In this document: positions 8,993-18,346 of the stretch, piece by piece
How the letters are laid out: every line of letters begins with the position of its first letter
Numbering within the stretch: the first letter of the stretch is position 1
Assembly: GCF_014640155.1 (NCBI RefSeq)
Contig: NZ_BMGK01000006.1
Span: 1-64,000, forward strand
Direction of reading: 5' to 3'
Source: Planktosalinus lacus
GTDB taxonomy: Bacteria > Bacteroidota > Bacteroidia > Flavobacteriales > Flavobacteriaceae
DNA: 64,000 nt
Position numbers and translations under genes: made by a program
Notes under the pieces: model-generated
Seen by the model: only the letters and a program-made list of their open reading frames with translations
The model's database searches: none
What the model was told of the DNA's origin: nothing

Positions 8993-10867
8993 CTATTTAT
9001 TATGGACGGTAACTTTGTAATCAATAATGATATCGTCTACAGTAATCAGCTTTACTAAATATACACCAGAACTTAAATTTGCAGTACTGAAGGAATATTT
9101 GGTTTGCTTACCCAAATTGCTTTCCTGAATCACTGTTTTACCGCTCATGTCGTATACATAAGCAGATTTGATGTCAATAGTCTCAGGGTTGTAAACTTCA
9201 AGTTGTTTTGCCCTGTTGTTTTGGAAAAAATCTAAAGCTGAAATATTTTTGTTGCCATTTCCATTGTTTTGTCCGTTGTTGTGATGTCCTTTTTTAAACA
9301 CAATAAAATATCTGTCTTCAATAACACCTCCTGCTCCGGAATGATTGATAAGCGCTTTGTTGTTTAAATCCAATTTTTGATAAGTTTTTTCAAAGGCATC
9401 AAATAAAAATAGTTTTAAATTTCCAATATTGTCAAACCCTTTAATTTCTACTAAGCTTACTTCAAAATAATTAGCGCCATTTTTAACTTTAACACCTAGT
9501 GGAATTTTAGAATGAAAATCATAAGGTCTAGTCTGAATAACATATGGTTTTTCAACGTCCTCCAGTTTCCAATAGGCATCACCCGATGAGATAATACCAG
9601 GATGGCTACCATCATAACCTCTGTCAATACCATTGGTGGATTCATCAGAAAACATTAAAACCATATCCCTCACATAGTTTTCGTCTATTCCAATGTGAAA
9701 CCTTAATGACCCCATAATATCGAGGTAATATTCAGAAATATTTGATTTATTAGAAGAATTTGTTTGAGATTTAAACTGGCTAAAGTTTTCAGCTCCTAAA
9801 CCTATGTGTCTTCTCATGCTATTTTTAAAAGTTACAGTTCCATTGCCAGGTCCAATTGTTTCATCACCTAGAACCACAAAACCTTGACCTACAGGAGCAA
9901 ATCTTCTTTCTACATATTCACCTACTTCACCGGTTGGTGTTCCTGAAGTTCCATAACCGTCTGTATAAGTATAAACTGGGTTTGTATATGTTCCGGAAGT
10001 TGTGCCGTCACCAATATCATCACCTCCAGCTGGAACCCAAATTCCATAACCGCCTTCATAATCGTAGATATAATGAGTGTTGGTTGTGCGGTCTTGATCC
10101 CAAAACAAGGCCTGACCCTCAATAGCAGTATTATCAAATATAAAAGCCGCTAAATCAATCGCTGAGGGATAAGGGTTACCAACCAAAGTTGATAATCCTT
10201 CAGTTCCATTATGAGATACTGTTATTGAAATATCACCGTCATTAGGTCTTCCCCTAAAATCATAAAGTTGGTCATGGGCATCCACATCGGTTCGGGTTCC
10301 TTTCATGGAGAAACCTTCGCCCGGAAGTATACCGTTTGAATTAGCAATATAAACCCAGCCATAATAAGAATTAGAACCTCTTAAAGCGTAAATCCATCTG
10401 CTCGAAATACGCAATGGGTTTGATAGACCATTTAAAGCGCCTGTAGTTTCTTGTTGAAGACTATGTGTAGGATGTGTCCCCCCATCTTGTACATCAAAAA
10501 ATCTGGTAATACCAAAATTTTTATTGCCCGCTACCCCCTCGGGAACGCCAACAGGTGAACCCCAATAGTTATAATCATAGGCGTTAGCCCATCCTCTTTG
10601 TAAAATTGAAATTGAGCCGTTTCCTGAATTTTGGGAGGTTAATTTATCACCCTGGATAAGCTGAGCATCCCCTCTGAAATAAATACTTGCTTTTGTTTCA
10701 GCGTTTGTGTTTTCCACCAATTCTATATCTTGTTCAACATATAAGACAGCATCATTGGCATAAATATAGCTATCACTCCCACTGGTTGTATTTGGGCTTA
10801 CATATAACTGTGCAGATAAAGTACCTGATACAAGTAGGAATGGTGCAAGAAAGAGTAGGGGTCTCAT
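8993..10867 (-). CDS. Secreted protein with T9SS type A sorting domain
   Basis: About 624 residues. The N-terminus MRPLLFLAPFLLVSGTLSAQ is a clear signal peptide, which fixes the start at 10867; a longer frame adds 17 residues that would mask it. The body has Trp-rich stretches (SRWIYALRG, GWVYIANSNG) and an extended beta-rich region but no catalytic motif I know. The last about 75 residues are a type IX secretion sorting domain (LEVYNPETIDIKSAYVYD ... TANLSSGVYLVKL), so the protein is exported and anchored or released at the cell surface. It may be an adhesin or surface-layer component. It stands alone with its own promoter and terminator. Confidence 0.85.
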   Translation of the reverse strand: MRPLLFLAPFLLVSGTLSAQLYVSPNTTSGSDSYIYANDAVLYVEQDIELVENTNAETKASIYFRGDAQLIQGDKLTSQNSGNGSISILQRGWANAYDYNYWGSPVGVPEGVAGNKNFGITRFFDVQDGGTHPTHSLQQETTGALNGLSNPLRISSRWIYALRGSNSYYGWVYIANSNGILPGEGFSMKGTRTDVDAHDQLYDFRGRPNDGDISITVSHNGTEGLSTLVGNPYPSAIDLAAFIFDNTAIEGQALFWDQDRTTNTHYIYDYEGGYGIWVPAGGDDIGDGTTSGTYTNPVYTYTDGYGTSGTPTGEVGEYVERRFAPVGQGFVVLGDETIGPGNGTVTFKNSMRRHIGLGAENFSQFKSQTNSSNKSNISEYYLDIMGSLRFHIGIDENYVRDMVLMFSDESTNGIDRGYDGSHPGIISSGDAYWKLEDVEKPYVIQTRPYDFHSKIPLGVKVKNGANYFEVSLVEIKGFDNIGNLKLFLFDAFEKTYQKLDLNNKALINHSGAGGVIEDRYFIVFKKGHHNNGQNNGNGNKNISALDFFQNNRAKQLEVYNPETIDIKSAYVYDMSGKTVIQESNLGKQTKYSFSTANLSSGVYLVKLITVDDIIIDYKVTVHNK

Positions 10868-10915
10868 ATATTTAATTTTATAAATTTCTATAAAAATGGC
10901 GAAATTATAATTAAA

Positions 10916-10923
10916 CAAATTTA
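10916..10923 (-). promoter_or_regulatory. -7 box TAAATTTG of the T9SS cargo gene
   Basis: A full TAnnTTTG match on the minus strand 48 bases upstream of the ATG at 10867. It overlaps the first codons of the longer alternative frame, again favouring the internal start. Confidence 0.45.
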
Positions 10924-11032
10924 CAATAATCTTTTTGAAAAAATAGATGAATTGTATAATTTTTCGATTAACTACTTGGTTTTGGAGAATTTGACTAGTT
11001 TTTTAATGAAGTTATTAATTAATTTTAAAAAC

Positions 11033-11040
11033 TATATTTG
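11033..11040 (+). promoter_or_regulatory. -7 box TATATTTG of the Smr-domain gene
   Basis: A full TAnnTTTG match 20 bases before the ATG at 11061; the -33 element is not clear. Confidence 0.45.
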
Positions 11041-11060
11041 CTAAAAATTATAATTAGATC

Positions 11061-11612
11061 ATGAAATTAAATAAAGGTGATTTCGTTTCTGCTATTGATG
11101 AATTAATGGATGGAAGAGTAGTTGGTTTTAAAAACAATCAAGTTGTTGTTGAAACTGAAGACGGGTTTGAGTTATACTTTAATGAAAATGAGCTTATAAA
11201 ATCCAACCAAAATATCTCTAAAGAAATAGAATTTTCAGTTCCACTCCCAGAGGTCTTAAAAGAAAAAGAATCTACTAAAAAACGAAAAGCACCTCTTTTT
11301 AAAACAGAAAAGCACATTCCAGTAATGGAAATTGATTTACATATCAATCAGCTTGTTAAGTCTACTCGTGGAATGGATAATTATGATATGCTCAATTTAC
11401 AAATGGATACAGCCAAGCGTCAATTGGATTTTGCCATACAAAAACGCTTTCAGCGAGTGGTGTTTATTCACGGAGTGGGTGAGGGCGTGTTGCGTCAGGA
11501 ACTGGAGTTCTTGCTAAAACGCTATGATAATATTAAGTTTTATGATGCTGATTATCAAAAATATGGTCGTGGTGCTACAGAGGTATATATTTTTCAAAAC
11601 TCCGGCTCTTAG
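11061..11612 (+). CDS. Smr (MutS2 C-terminal-like) domain protein with DUF2027-type N-terminus
   Basis: A 183-residue protein. Residues 1-50 form a small beta module (GDFVSAIDELMDGRVVGF) of the DUF2027 type found in Bacteroidota. A basic linker with ESTKKRKAP follows. From about 90 on is an Smr domain: DLHI at 92-95 and HGVGEGVLR at 137-145, the signature motifs of this nuclease fold, ending GATEVYIF. Smr domains nick or cleave DNA or RNA; recent work links MutS2/SmrB members to collided ribosomes. The substrate here is unknown. It converges with the following lipoprotein gene with only 4 bases between. Confidence 0.8.
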   Translation: MKLNKGDFVSAIDELMDGRVVGFKNNQVVVETEDGFELYFNENELIKSNQNISKEIEFSVPLPEVLKEKESTKKRKAPLFKTEKHIPVMEIDLHINQLVKSTRGMDNYDMLNLQMDTAKRQLDFAIQKRFQRVVFIHGVGEGVLRQELEFLLKRYDNIKFYDADYQKYGRGATEVYIFQNSGS

Positions 11613-11616
11613 AACA

Positions 11617-12141
11617 TTAATTATTAATCAGACCAAGATCAATCGTTTCTCTGATAATAACTTCGTTTTGACTTTCCAGTTTGATATTATTTAAAATAAT
11701 ACTTGTTGTAAAAACAAAGGTAGTATCCTGTTCAATTCCAACACCGCTATAAGTGGTATCAGTAATTTGGGTTCTTAATGTTGCACTTCCTTGGTTGCTT
11801 ACATAATCTCTGTCAACTTCTGGGGTAATCGGTGGAACACTACTGCAAAAATAACTTGCAGGGATTTCATTTTGATAAGTCCTATAATTCACGGCATTTG
11901 TAGTTCCATCAATAGTGAAAATAAGTGTATCCTCTTGATAAAGAATAGAATCCTGAGCGGTTAATTTAAATGATAATGTTTCTAAATTGGTGTTATTAAT
12001 TTTATAAAAAACATAACCTTCAATAACTTCACAGTAATCGAGTTCAATGGCTTCAAAATCAAAAGTGGTTACAATAATATCGCCATCATCACAGGAACTA
12101 ACTGCCAAAACCAAAATTAGTGCTAAAAAAAACTGTTTCAT
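11617..12141 (-). CDS. Predicted lipoprotein, unknown function
   Basis: A 174-residue protein from the internal ATG at 12141, which gives the lipoprotein signal MKQFFLALILVLAVSSC with the lipid-modified Cys at 17; the frame extends 12 codons further upstream but that extension lacks signal character. The mature part is acidic and beta-rich with several cysteines (ELDYCEV, YFCSSVPP). I recognise no domain. A -7 box lies 16 bases before the ATG. It is most likely an envelope lipoprotein specific to Flavobacteriaceae. Confidence 0.65.
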   Translation of the reverse strand: MKQFFLALILVLAVSSCDDGDIIVTTFDFEAIELDYCEVIEGYVFYKINNTNLETLSFKLTAQDSILYQEDTLIFTIDGTTNAVNYRTYQNEIPASYFCSSVPPITPEVDRDYVSNQGSATLRTQITDTTYSGVGIEQDTTFVFTTSIILNNIKLESQNEVIIRETIDLGLINN

Positions 12142-12157
12142 TGTGAGTGTGTTTCCA

Positions 12158-12165
12158 CAAAAGTA
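12158..12165 (-). promoter_or_regulatory. -7 box TACTTTTG of the lipoprotein gene
   Basis: A full TAnnTTTG match on the minus strand, 16 bases from the ATG at 12141 and inside the longer alternative frame, so it supports the internal start. Confidence 0.45.
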
Positions 12166-12216
12166 ATAGTTTTGCAATACTAATAATAGAAGTAATCTTA
12201 ATTATTTCAAATAAAC

Positions 12217-12224
12217 TATTTTTG
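12217..12224 (+). promoter_or_regulatory. -7 box TATTTTTG of the cysteine desulfurase gene, implying a leaderless mRNA
   Basis: TATTTTTG is followed by four bases and the ATG at 12229, the same geometry as rlmD. Transcription should begin at or next to the start codon. Confidence 0.5.
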
Positions 12225-12228
12225 AAAA

Positions 12229-13377
12229 ATGAAAAGTGTTTATTTTGACAGCGCTGCAACCACCCAAATGCGAAAAGAGGTTATCGAACGCATCACCAAA
12301 GTGATGCAAAATGATTTTGGAAACCCCTCATCCACACACTCCTATGGTAGAGCATCTAAATCTTTAATTGAAAATGCTAGAAAAACGATAGCGAATGAAC
12401 TTGGTGTAACAGCAGCAGAAATTATATTTACTTCAGGAGGTACCGAGGCTGACAATTTAATCCTCAATAGTTGTGTGAGAGACCTTGGTGTAAATCGTAT
12501 TATCACAACTCAAATAGAACACCATGCCGTTTTACATACTATAGAAGAGCTCCATAAGAATTATGAAGTAGAAATCGATTTGCTAACTTTGGATTCTTGT
12601 GGAGAAATTGATTATGATCAACTTGAGAGCTTTTTGAAAGATTCATCTAAAAAGACTTTGATTAGTTTAATGCATGTCAACAATGAAGTGGGAACCATGC
12701 TTGATCTTGACCGAGTGAGTGCATTGTCTAAAAAATACAACGCTTTATTTCATTCTGATACCGTGCAATCTATAGGTCATTTTAGGCTGAACCTCTCTGA
12801 AGTAAAAATTGATTTTATAACCGCAGCGGCGCATAAGTTTCACGGGCCCAAAGGTGTGGGATTTGCATTTATCAGAAAAAACACAGGATTGCAATCACTC
12901 ATTTTTGGCGGTCAGCAGGAGCGAGGATTGAGAGCGGGAACAGAAGCTGTTCACAACATAGCAGGGCTCGAAACTGCTTTTCAACTGGCCTATGAGCATC
13001 TTGAGGAAGAGAAAGAATACATACTTTCATTGAAAGACTATTTTATTGAAACACTTAAAAAGGAAATTCAGGGGGTAAAATTTAACGGGGCCTGTAGTGA
13101 CAACGCAAAAAGCACTTACACTTTATTGAATGTTTGTCTGCCCATTTCTCCACAAAAAGCCCTCATGCTGCTTTTTCAACTTGACTTAAAGGGAATTGCC
13201 TGTTCAAAGGGAAGTGCCTGTCAAAGTGGTAGCGATCAGGGCTCACACGTTTTAAACGCAATTCTCAATGAAGAAGACAGGAAAAAGCCATCTATCCGTT
13301 TTTCATTTTCATTGTTTAACACCAAAGAGGAAGTAGATTATGTAGTGCAGGTATTGAAGGAGTTTATTGAAAACTAA
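12229..13377 (+). CDS. Cysteine desulfurase (NifS/IscS-like)
   Basis: A 382-residue fold-type I PLP enzyme that removes sulfur from L-cysteine as a Cys persulfide, for Fe-S clusters, thio-tRNA or other sulfur transfer. Seen: YFDSAATTQMRKEV at the start, FTSGGTEADNL, SLMHVNNEVGT, the PLP lysine K203 in AHKFHGPKG, RAGTEAVHNIAG, and the catalytic Cys C331 in KGSACQSGS on the mobile loop, with a second Cys at 325. The length and loop fit the NifS/IscS group I type rather than SufS. No iscU, tRNA-thiolation or other partner gene lies beside it, so its acceptor cannot be told from context. Confidence 0.88.
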   Translation: MKSVYFDSAATTQMRKEVIERITKVMQNDFGNPSSTHSYGRASKSLIENARKTIANELGVTAAEIIFTSGGTEADNLILNSCVRDLGVNRIITTQIEHHAVLHTIEELHKNYEVEIDLLTLDSCGEIDYDQLESFLKDSSKKTLISLMHVNNEVGTMLDLDRVSALSKKYNALFHSDTVQSIGHFRLNLSEVKIDFITAAAHKFHGPKGVGFAFIRKNTGLQSLIFGGQQERGLRAGTEAVHNIAGLETAFQLAYEHLEEEKEYILSLKDYFIETLKKEIQGVKFNGACSDNAKSTYTLLNVCLPISPQKALMLLFQLDLKGIACSKGSACQSGSDQGSHVLNAILNEEDRKKPSIRFSFSLFNTKEEVDYVVQVLKEFIEN

Positions 13378-13380
13378 TTT

Positions 13381-15843
13381 TTAAAACCGCATTGTCGTTC
13401 TTATATTAAATACTCTGGGAGTTAAATAATTTGGAATGGCATATTGCACCTTTGTATCTACATCTCTCACAAACGTATTTGTAATTGAGTTTTGAACGTC
13501 AAAAATGTTGAAAATTTCAAATCCAAAAGTAAGTTCCCTGAAAGGTTTTAACCATCCTGAAGCTCTTAGCTTGTCTTCACTCACAAGAACATATGAAAAA
13601 CCTACGTCAGCCCTTTTGTAATCGGGTAAGCGACTTTGGTAATCATAGGGGTCTGCATAGCTTGGTGATCCGCCCGGAACACCCGTGTTATATACAAGAT
13701 TTAAATAAACTTTCATATCGGGTATTTTTGGAACATAATCCTGAAAGAGAATACCAAATTTCATGCGCTGGTCTGAAGGTCTGAAAATATATCCTCTGTT
13801 GTCTATGTTTTCTTCTGTTTTGAGATACCCAAAACTTAGCCAACTTTCAGTGCCCGGAACAAATTCACCGGTAAGTCTTAAATCTAGACCATAAGCATAG
13901 GCCTTAGCATTATTGGCAGCTCTGTATCGAATGCGAACATTTTCAAGTGTATATGGATTTACATCTGAAAGTGATTTGTAATACAATTCTGAATTGAGGA
14001 TGAAAGCTCTTTCCCACATCTTGAAACTGTAATCATTTCCTAAAACGATGTGAATTGATTGTTGTGCTTTAACATTTGGCACTACAGTTCCGGTAGAGTC
14101 TCTTAGCTCTCGGTAAAATGGGGGTTGGTGGTAGAACCCTCCCGAAACCCTGAACAACATATCAGCTTCCCAGTCGGGTTTTATAGCTACTTGGCCACGC
14201 GGACTGAATACAGTTTGTGTTGTGGTTTCAATGCCTTGTCCGCTAACCGTCCAGTTATGAGCTCTCACGCCTGCATTCAACCATAATTCATGGTCTCCCA
14301 TACCGGTCCTTTTACTCCATTGTAAAAATCCGGAAATTCTATTGATCTGAATGTCATTAAAGGCGTCAATATCGTTATAAGGAACTAATGGCGCATCATA
14401 TGGTTCATAAGGTTGGGTGTTGATGTATTCAATCCCGGGAGGGCGAATTGAAAATCCTGCTGAATCAATTATTTCATACTCTTGTACACGGTCTCTGATG
14501 TCTTCTCGGGTATATTTCAAACCATATTGAAATTGATTGTCATTTACAGAATAATCTCCTTTGTGTTCTATATTAAAAATCAGTGCATCGAGATCATTTC
14601 TGGCGTGGGTGAGTTGTGACCCAATCGCACGGCTAAACTCAACTTCTCCAAGGTCACTTGATCCAATATCAGAGTTGACCTCACCAATTCTGTATTGAGC
14701 CAAAATATCAAAATGCTCTTGTTCTTTGGTATGATAGGCCGAGGCAATAAACTTTAGTGTCAAGTTATCATTAGCAGCATAAGTGGCCTTAAATGCACCA
14801 AAATAGGTTTCATACCGATCTTCTTCCTGGCCTTCATAAAAAATCAGCAATGCTTTGGGGTCTGCTAGTGTTCCAAAGTTGGTCTGACGGGTGAGGGGTT
14901 TGTAGCTGTATTCATTCAGCGAAATATTTCCTAAAAATCCAATTTCCAGCTTGTTGTTGATTTTATAGGTGAGATATGTTTGTGCATCAGCAAAAACGGG
15001 CTTGAAATTGGTTTCTGTTTCTTTTGCATTTACCAAAAGACTGTTGTTTCTATATCTAACACCTCCAATGGCAGTCAATCGTCCGTTTTTTGAAATCCCA
15101 CCTGCAGCAACACTTCCGCCCAAGAGGCTCAAGTCAACGGTTGCATCGAAAGATACAGGCCGTCTGTAAGTGATATCTAAAACTGAAGAAAGTTTATCGC
15201 CATATTTTGCCTGAAATCCTCCAGCCGAAAAATCTACATTTGAGGTGAGGTCGCTGTTTACAAAACTCAATCCCTCCTGTTGACCACTGCGAATTAGAAA
15301 GGGTCTGTAAACCTCAATCTCGTTAACATACACCAGATTCTCATCATAATTTCCACCTCTCACGGCATATTGTGTGCTTAATTCGTTATTACCACTCACA
15401 CCGGGAAGTGATTTCAGAAGATTTTCAACACCAGCCTGAGCTCCGGGAGTTTTCCGGATGGTTTCAGGAGTTAAATTTACTATTCCTTGTACTTGCTTGT
15501 TTTGTCTGCTGGAAATGATGACTTCATCAATGCCTTCAATATCAAGTTCCATAATGGGATTAAATTCAAAGTCTTCGTTGGGTTCAAAATTGATTTCCAA
15601 TGAAAAATTTTTAAAACTTAAATGTGAAAAGTTGATGGTCAAATTTTGATTGGAAGGGACTTCAAGCAAATAAAAACCACTAAAATCTGTTAGTGTACCT
15701 GAAGAGTTAAAAGTAACATTCACTCCGGGAATGGGCTGGTTTTCCTGATCGAGGATAACTCCTTTTATAGTTGCTGTTTGTGAATAAATACTGTTGCCAA
15801 TTAAAAAGACAAGAACAAGTTGGTAGAATATAGTAGCTTTCAA
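13381..15843 (-). CDS. TonB-dependent outer-membrane receptor with carboxypeptidase-like N-terminal domain
   Basis: An 820-residue outer-membrane transporter. A signal peptide (about 1-21, ending NSIYSQ) precedes a carboxypeptidase-regulatory-like beta sandwich (ATIKGVILDQENQPIPGVNV), then a plug domain (VNLTPETIRKTPGAQAGVE, SLPGVSGNNELSTQYAVRGG) and a 22-strand-type barrel ending ...VFNIRTTMRF with a terminal Phe. No SusD partner follows, so a polysaccharide-utilisation role is not supported. The M23 peptidase gene ends 10 bases upstream, so both are probably cotranscribed. The ligand is unknown. Confidence 0.88.
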   Translation of the reverse strand: MKATIFYQLVLVFLIGNSIYSQTATIKGVILDQENQPIPGVNVTFNSSGTLTDFSGFYLLEVPSNQNLTINFSHLSFKNFSLEINFEPNEDFEFNPIMELDIEGIDEVIISSRQNKQVQGIVNLTPETIRKTPGAQAGVENLLKSLPGVSGNNELSTQYAVRGGNYDENLVYVNEIEVYRPFLIRSGQQEGLSFVNSDLTSNVDFSAGGFQAKYGDKLSSVLDITYRRPVSFDATVDLSLLGGSVAAGGISKNGRLTAIGGVRYRNNSLLVNAKETETNFKPVFADAQTYLTYKINNKLEIGFLGNISLNEYSYKPLTRQTNFGTLADPKALLIFYEGQEEDRYETYFGAFKATYAANDNLTLKFIASAYHTKEQEHFDILAQYRIGEVNSDIGSSDLGEVEFSRAIGSQLTHARNDLDALIFNIEHKGDYSVNDNQFQYGLKYTREDIRDRVQEYEIIDSAGFSIRPPGIEYINTQPYEPYDAPLVPYNDIDAFNDIQINRISGFLQWSKRTGMGDHELWLNAGVRAHNWTVSGQGIETTTQTVFSPRGQVAIKPDWEADMLFRVSGGFYHQPPFYRELRDSTGTVVPNVKAQQSIHIVLGNDYSFKMWERAFILNSELYYKSLSDVNPYTLENVRIRYRAANNAKAYAYGLDLRLTGEFVPGTESWLSFGYLKTEENIDNRGYIFRPSDQRMKFGILFQDYVPKIPDMKVYLNLVYNTGVPGGSPSYADPYDYQSRLPDYKRADVGFSYVLVSEDKLRASGWLKPFRELTFGFEIFNIFDVQNSITNTFVRDVDTKVQYAIPNYLTPRVFNIRTTMRF

Positions 15844-15853
15844 ATGTATCTAT

Positions 15854-17572
15854 TTATTTTCTGAAAAAAGTTGCTTCAAATTTAGAATTATTTCCCACAT
15901 TATCTGTAACAATGAGTTTTAAATTATTTTCAGTTTCTGAATTAATATGGTCTTCAAAATCATATGTCAGAAGGTTTTTCTTGTATTCATATTCCATTAA
16001 AATCCATTTACCATTGATAGTGGCGCGATAACTCTTTATTCCACTTTGGCTGTCATCAATCTTTATTTGTAGATGTTTGTGGTTACTGATCCATTTTCCG
16101 TCAGAAAAATTAACCGGTGAAATAGTTGGGGCTACAGTATCTACTCCAAGCCCATAATCACCTAATTCCCTGACTCTTGCTGAAATAATATCACCTTTTC
16201 TTTCTGTGTTTCTGTAATAAGGTTCTCCTCTGTAGTTTAATTTTCCAATAAAAACTTTGTCTTTATCAGGTGTGTCAAAATTTGATATATCTGCAGAAAG
16301 TGTGATGTAAGAGTGAATAGGTACATTATCTTCATGAAATTTCAAAGTGTTCCCATCTGAAGTAATATAAAGCTGCACGTCATCATAAAAACTTCCGGGA
16401 GGAATATTTACCGTAAATTTTCCTTCTTTAATATCAGCACCTTCACGCTCATAGACAGTATGAGTAAATTCTTTAACTTTTTCAGAGGTTTTGATTGAGT
16501 CACTCACACCTTCTATGGGTACAGTGATGGTGACATTATTTCCTTTAAAGTCTGAAACCAAGATTGTATAAACTGAATTGTAGCCATCCTCTACAGTAAC
16601 AAAACCATTGTTTTTAGAAGTTTTAAAAATACTTAAGGGGTTGTTTTTTTCAACAAACAATTTTTGAATCCGGGCTTTTTTCTCTTTAAAAAAACCATAA
16701 TCGATAAATCGGTTGATGTAACGGGTTTCGCTAAAAGAAACTTTGTCAAATACAATATCCACGCAATTTTCACCATTGTGGTTGGTTTGAATTCTAAAAA
16801 CCCCGTTGCGATTGTTTGCAGCATTTTGTTGATCGTTTGCAGAAAGACCAAAGCCAAGGGTGCCAAAAGCAGTTATTTTTTCGGTTACAAAATTACCATC
16901 ATTCTTTGGAATCAGACGGATTTGCCGGGGGTTGGCATCTTGAAAAACGTGTGAATCATCACTTATTGGGTATACAAAAACACTATTGATGAGTGGTTTT
17001 CGAGTATCATCTATGTCAATTCCAAAGAGTTTTGGGTTCATAGGCCTGGAGGCATGGTCTCTTATTTCAAAATGTAAATGAGGTCCACCACTGCTTCCCG
17101 AATTACCTGTATAGCCTATAAGGTCACCTTTTTTAACAATCAATTGATTTTTTGATGGAAAGCTTTCAACTTCATAGGATTCTTTTTCATATTGTAGGTT
17201 TTTGACATAGGTTTCAATATCTCCGGCATATTTTTTAAGATGTGCATAAACCGTTGAATAGCCGTTGGGGTGCTGGATGTACAAGGCTTTTCCATAGCCA
17301 AAATGTGCAACTTTAACACGGTTTACAAACCCATCAGCGGCAGCATAAATTGGAAGTCCTTCTTTCATTTGGGTGCGAATATCCAACCCAGCGTGAAAAT
17401 GATTGTTTCTTAACTCACCAAAAGTGCCCGATAATTGTAATGGAATGTCAAGTGGATAAGAAAAGTAATCAACAGGAATAACTTCTTCCGCAGTATAGCT
17501 TTCAAAATAAGTGTCCTCCTGCGCAAAGGTTACAATAGAAATTAAAAATAGTCCCGCTAAAATCCCTTTCAT
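15854..17572 (-). CDS. M23 family metallopeptidase (LytM domain), exported
   Basis: A 572-residue periplasmic or surface peptidase. A signal peptide ends at ...IVTFAQ (about 18). The LytM/peptidase M23 domain is N-terminal (about 45-185) with zinc ligands H60 and D64 (HFHAGLD), H111 (VYAHLKKY) and the HLH pair 165-167 (GGPHLHFEIRD), so it looks catalytically complete. The remaining about 380 residues are beta-rich Ig-like modules with no known motif. M23 enzymes cut peptidoglycan cross-links. It is the first gene of a pair with the TonB receptor, suggesting cell-wall remodelling tied to the receptor, or simple co-expression. Confidence 0.85.
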   Translation of the reverse strand: MKGILAGLFLISIVTFAQEDTYFESYTAEEVIPVDYFSYPLDIPLQLSGTFGELRNNHFHAGLDIRTQMKEGLPIYAAADGFVNRVKVAHFGYGKALYIQHPNGYSTVYAHLKKYAGDIETYVKNLQYEKESYEVESFPSKNQLIVKKGDLIGYTGNSGSSGGPHLHFEIRDHASRPMNPKLFGIDIDDTRKPLINSVFVYPISDDSHVFQDANPRQIRLIPKNDGNFVTEKITAFGTLGFGLSANDQQNAANNRNGVFRIQTNHNGENCVDIVFDKVSFSETRYINRFIDYGFFKEKKARIQKLFVEKNNPLSIFKTSKNNGFVTVEDGYNSVYTILVSDFKGNNVTITVPIEGVSDSIKTSEKVKEFTHTVYEREGADIKEGKFTVNIPPGSFYDDVQLYITSDGNTLKFHEDNVPIHSYITLSADISNFDTPDKDKVFIGKLNYRGEPYYRNTERKGDIISARVRELGDYGLGVDTVAPTISPVNFSDGKWISNHKHLQIKIDDSQSGIKSYRATINGKWILMEYEYKKNLLTYDFEDHINSETENNLKLIVTDNVGNNSKFEATFFRK

Positions 17573-17673
17573 AAATTAAATTTATACTATTGAAGTTACA
17601 AGGTATTACAAATGCCATAATTTCACAACTCAAATATTCAACAAATATTATTATAAAAAAAGAATTAAAAATG

Positions 17674-17704
17674 TTGGCTTATTTCATTTGGTGTCTTAAC
17701 TTTG
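17674..17704 (+). promoter_or_regulatory. Promoter of the coiled-coil protein-zapA operon
   Basis: A TTG (17674-17676) and TAACTTTG (17697-17704) are 20 bases apart, a good fit to the Bacteroidota -33/-7 pattern. The ATG follows 27 bases after the -7 box. Confidence 0.6.
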
Positions 17705-17731
17705 TGTGATTAGCATTGATATACATTTTTA

Positions 17732-18022
17732 ATGGGTTCTCTTTCTGAAATTGTTGATACTCTTGAAAATAGAATTAGTAAGCTACTTCATAGTTATGAA
17801 AGTTTAAAGCAAGTTAATTCTGATTTAGAAAAAGAGTTAGCTCATGAAAAGCTCCAGCATTCCAATACACGTGAAGAGTTGGAACAATGGAAAGAACAAA
17901 CAGACAATTTAAAAGTTGCCAATGCTATGTTAGGCAGTGACCAATTTAAACGAGAAACTAAACTCAAAATAAACGCTCTAATTCGTGAAATTGATGTATG
18001 TATTTCACAATTGAGTAACTAA
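17732..18022 (+). CDS. Short coiled-coil protein upstream of zapA (ZapB-like?)
   Basis: A 96-residue, highly charged protein predicted to be almost wholly coiled coil (SLSEIVDTLENRISKLLHSY, then heptads rich in L, E and K). No signal or membrane segment. It starts the operon, 7 bases ahead of zapA. By size, coiled-coil nature and position it looks like a partner of ZapA at the division ring, similar in form to ZapB, but I see no sequence motif that proves homology. Confidence 0.7.
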   Translation: MGSLSEIVDTLENRISKLLHSYESLKQVNSDLEKELAHEKLQHSNTREELEQWKEQTDNLKVANAMLGSDQFKRETKLKINALIREIDVCISQLSN

Positions 18023-18029
18023 ATTAAGT

Positions 18030-18320
18030 ATGTCAAACCAGCTAAAAATAAAACTATCGATAGCTGACAGGGTCTATCCATTAACGGTTAACCCAGATCA
18101 GGAAGAAGGTTTGCGAAGAGCAACCAAAAAGATAGAAGAAATGATTAAGCAGTTTGAACAAAACTATGCCGTAAGGGATAAACAAGATGTTTTGGCAATG
18201 TGTGCCCTGCAATTTGCAGCCCAAACGGAACAAAAATCAGTAAGTGAAGAAAAAGATTTTGCAATGGCAGAAGAAAGACTGAAGACTCTTAACGCAACAT
18301 TGCAAGATTTTTTATTATAA
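18030..18320 (+). CDS. zapA: Cell division protein ZapA
   Basis: A 96-residue ZapA. The N-terminal globular part has KIKLSIADRVYPLTVNPDQE followed by EEGLRRATKKIEEMIKQF, the ZapA signature, and a C-terminal coiled coil that tetramerises. It bundles FtsZ filaments at midcell. The normal length is about 90-110. It lies 7 bases after the coiled-coil gene and directly before the 6S RNA. zapA next to the 6S RNA gene is also the arrangement in gammaproteobacteria. Confidence 0.9.
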   Translation: MSNQLKIKLSIADRVYPLTVNPDQEEGLRRATKKIEEMIKQFEQNYAVRDKQDVLAMCALQFAAQTEQKSVSEEKDFAMAEERLKTLNATLQDFLL

Positions 18321-18346
18321 CGTTCTTTAAAATATAATAAGGTACT

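Noticed and set aside
13381-15843. SusC/SusD polysaccharide utilisation locus
   Set aside because: The receptor has the SusC-like N-terminal domain but no SusD, glycoside hydrolase or lyase gene is near.
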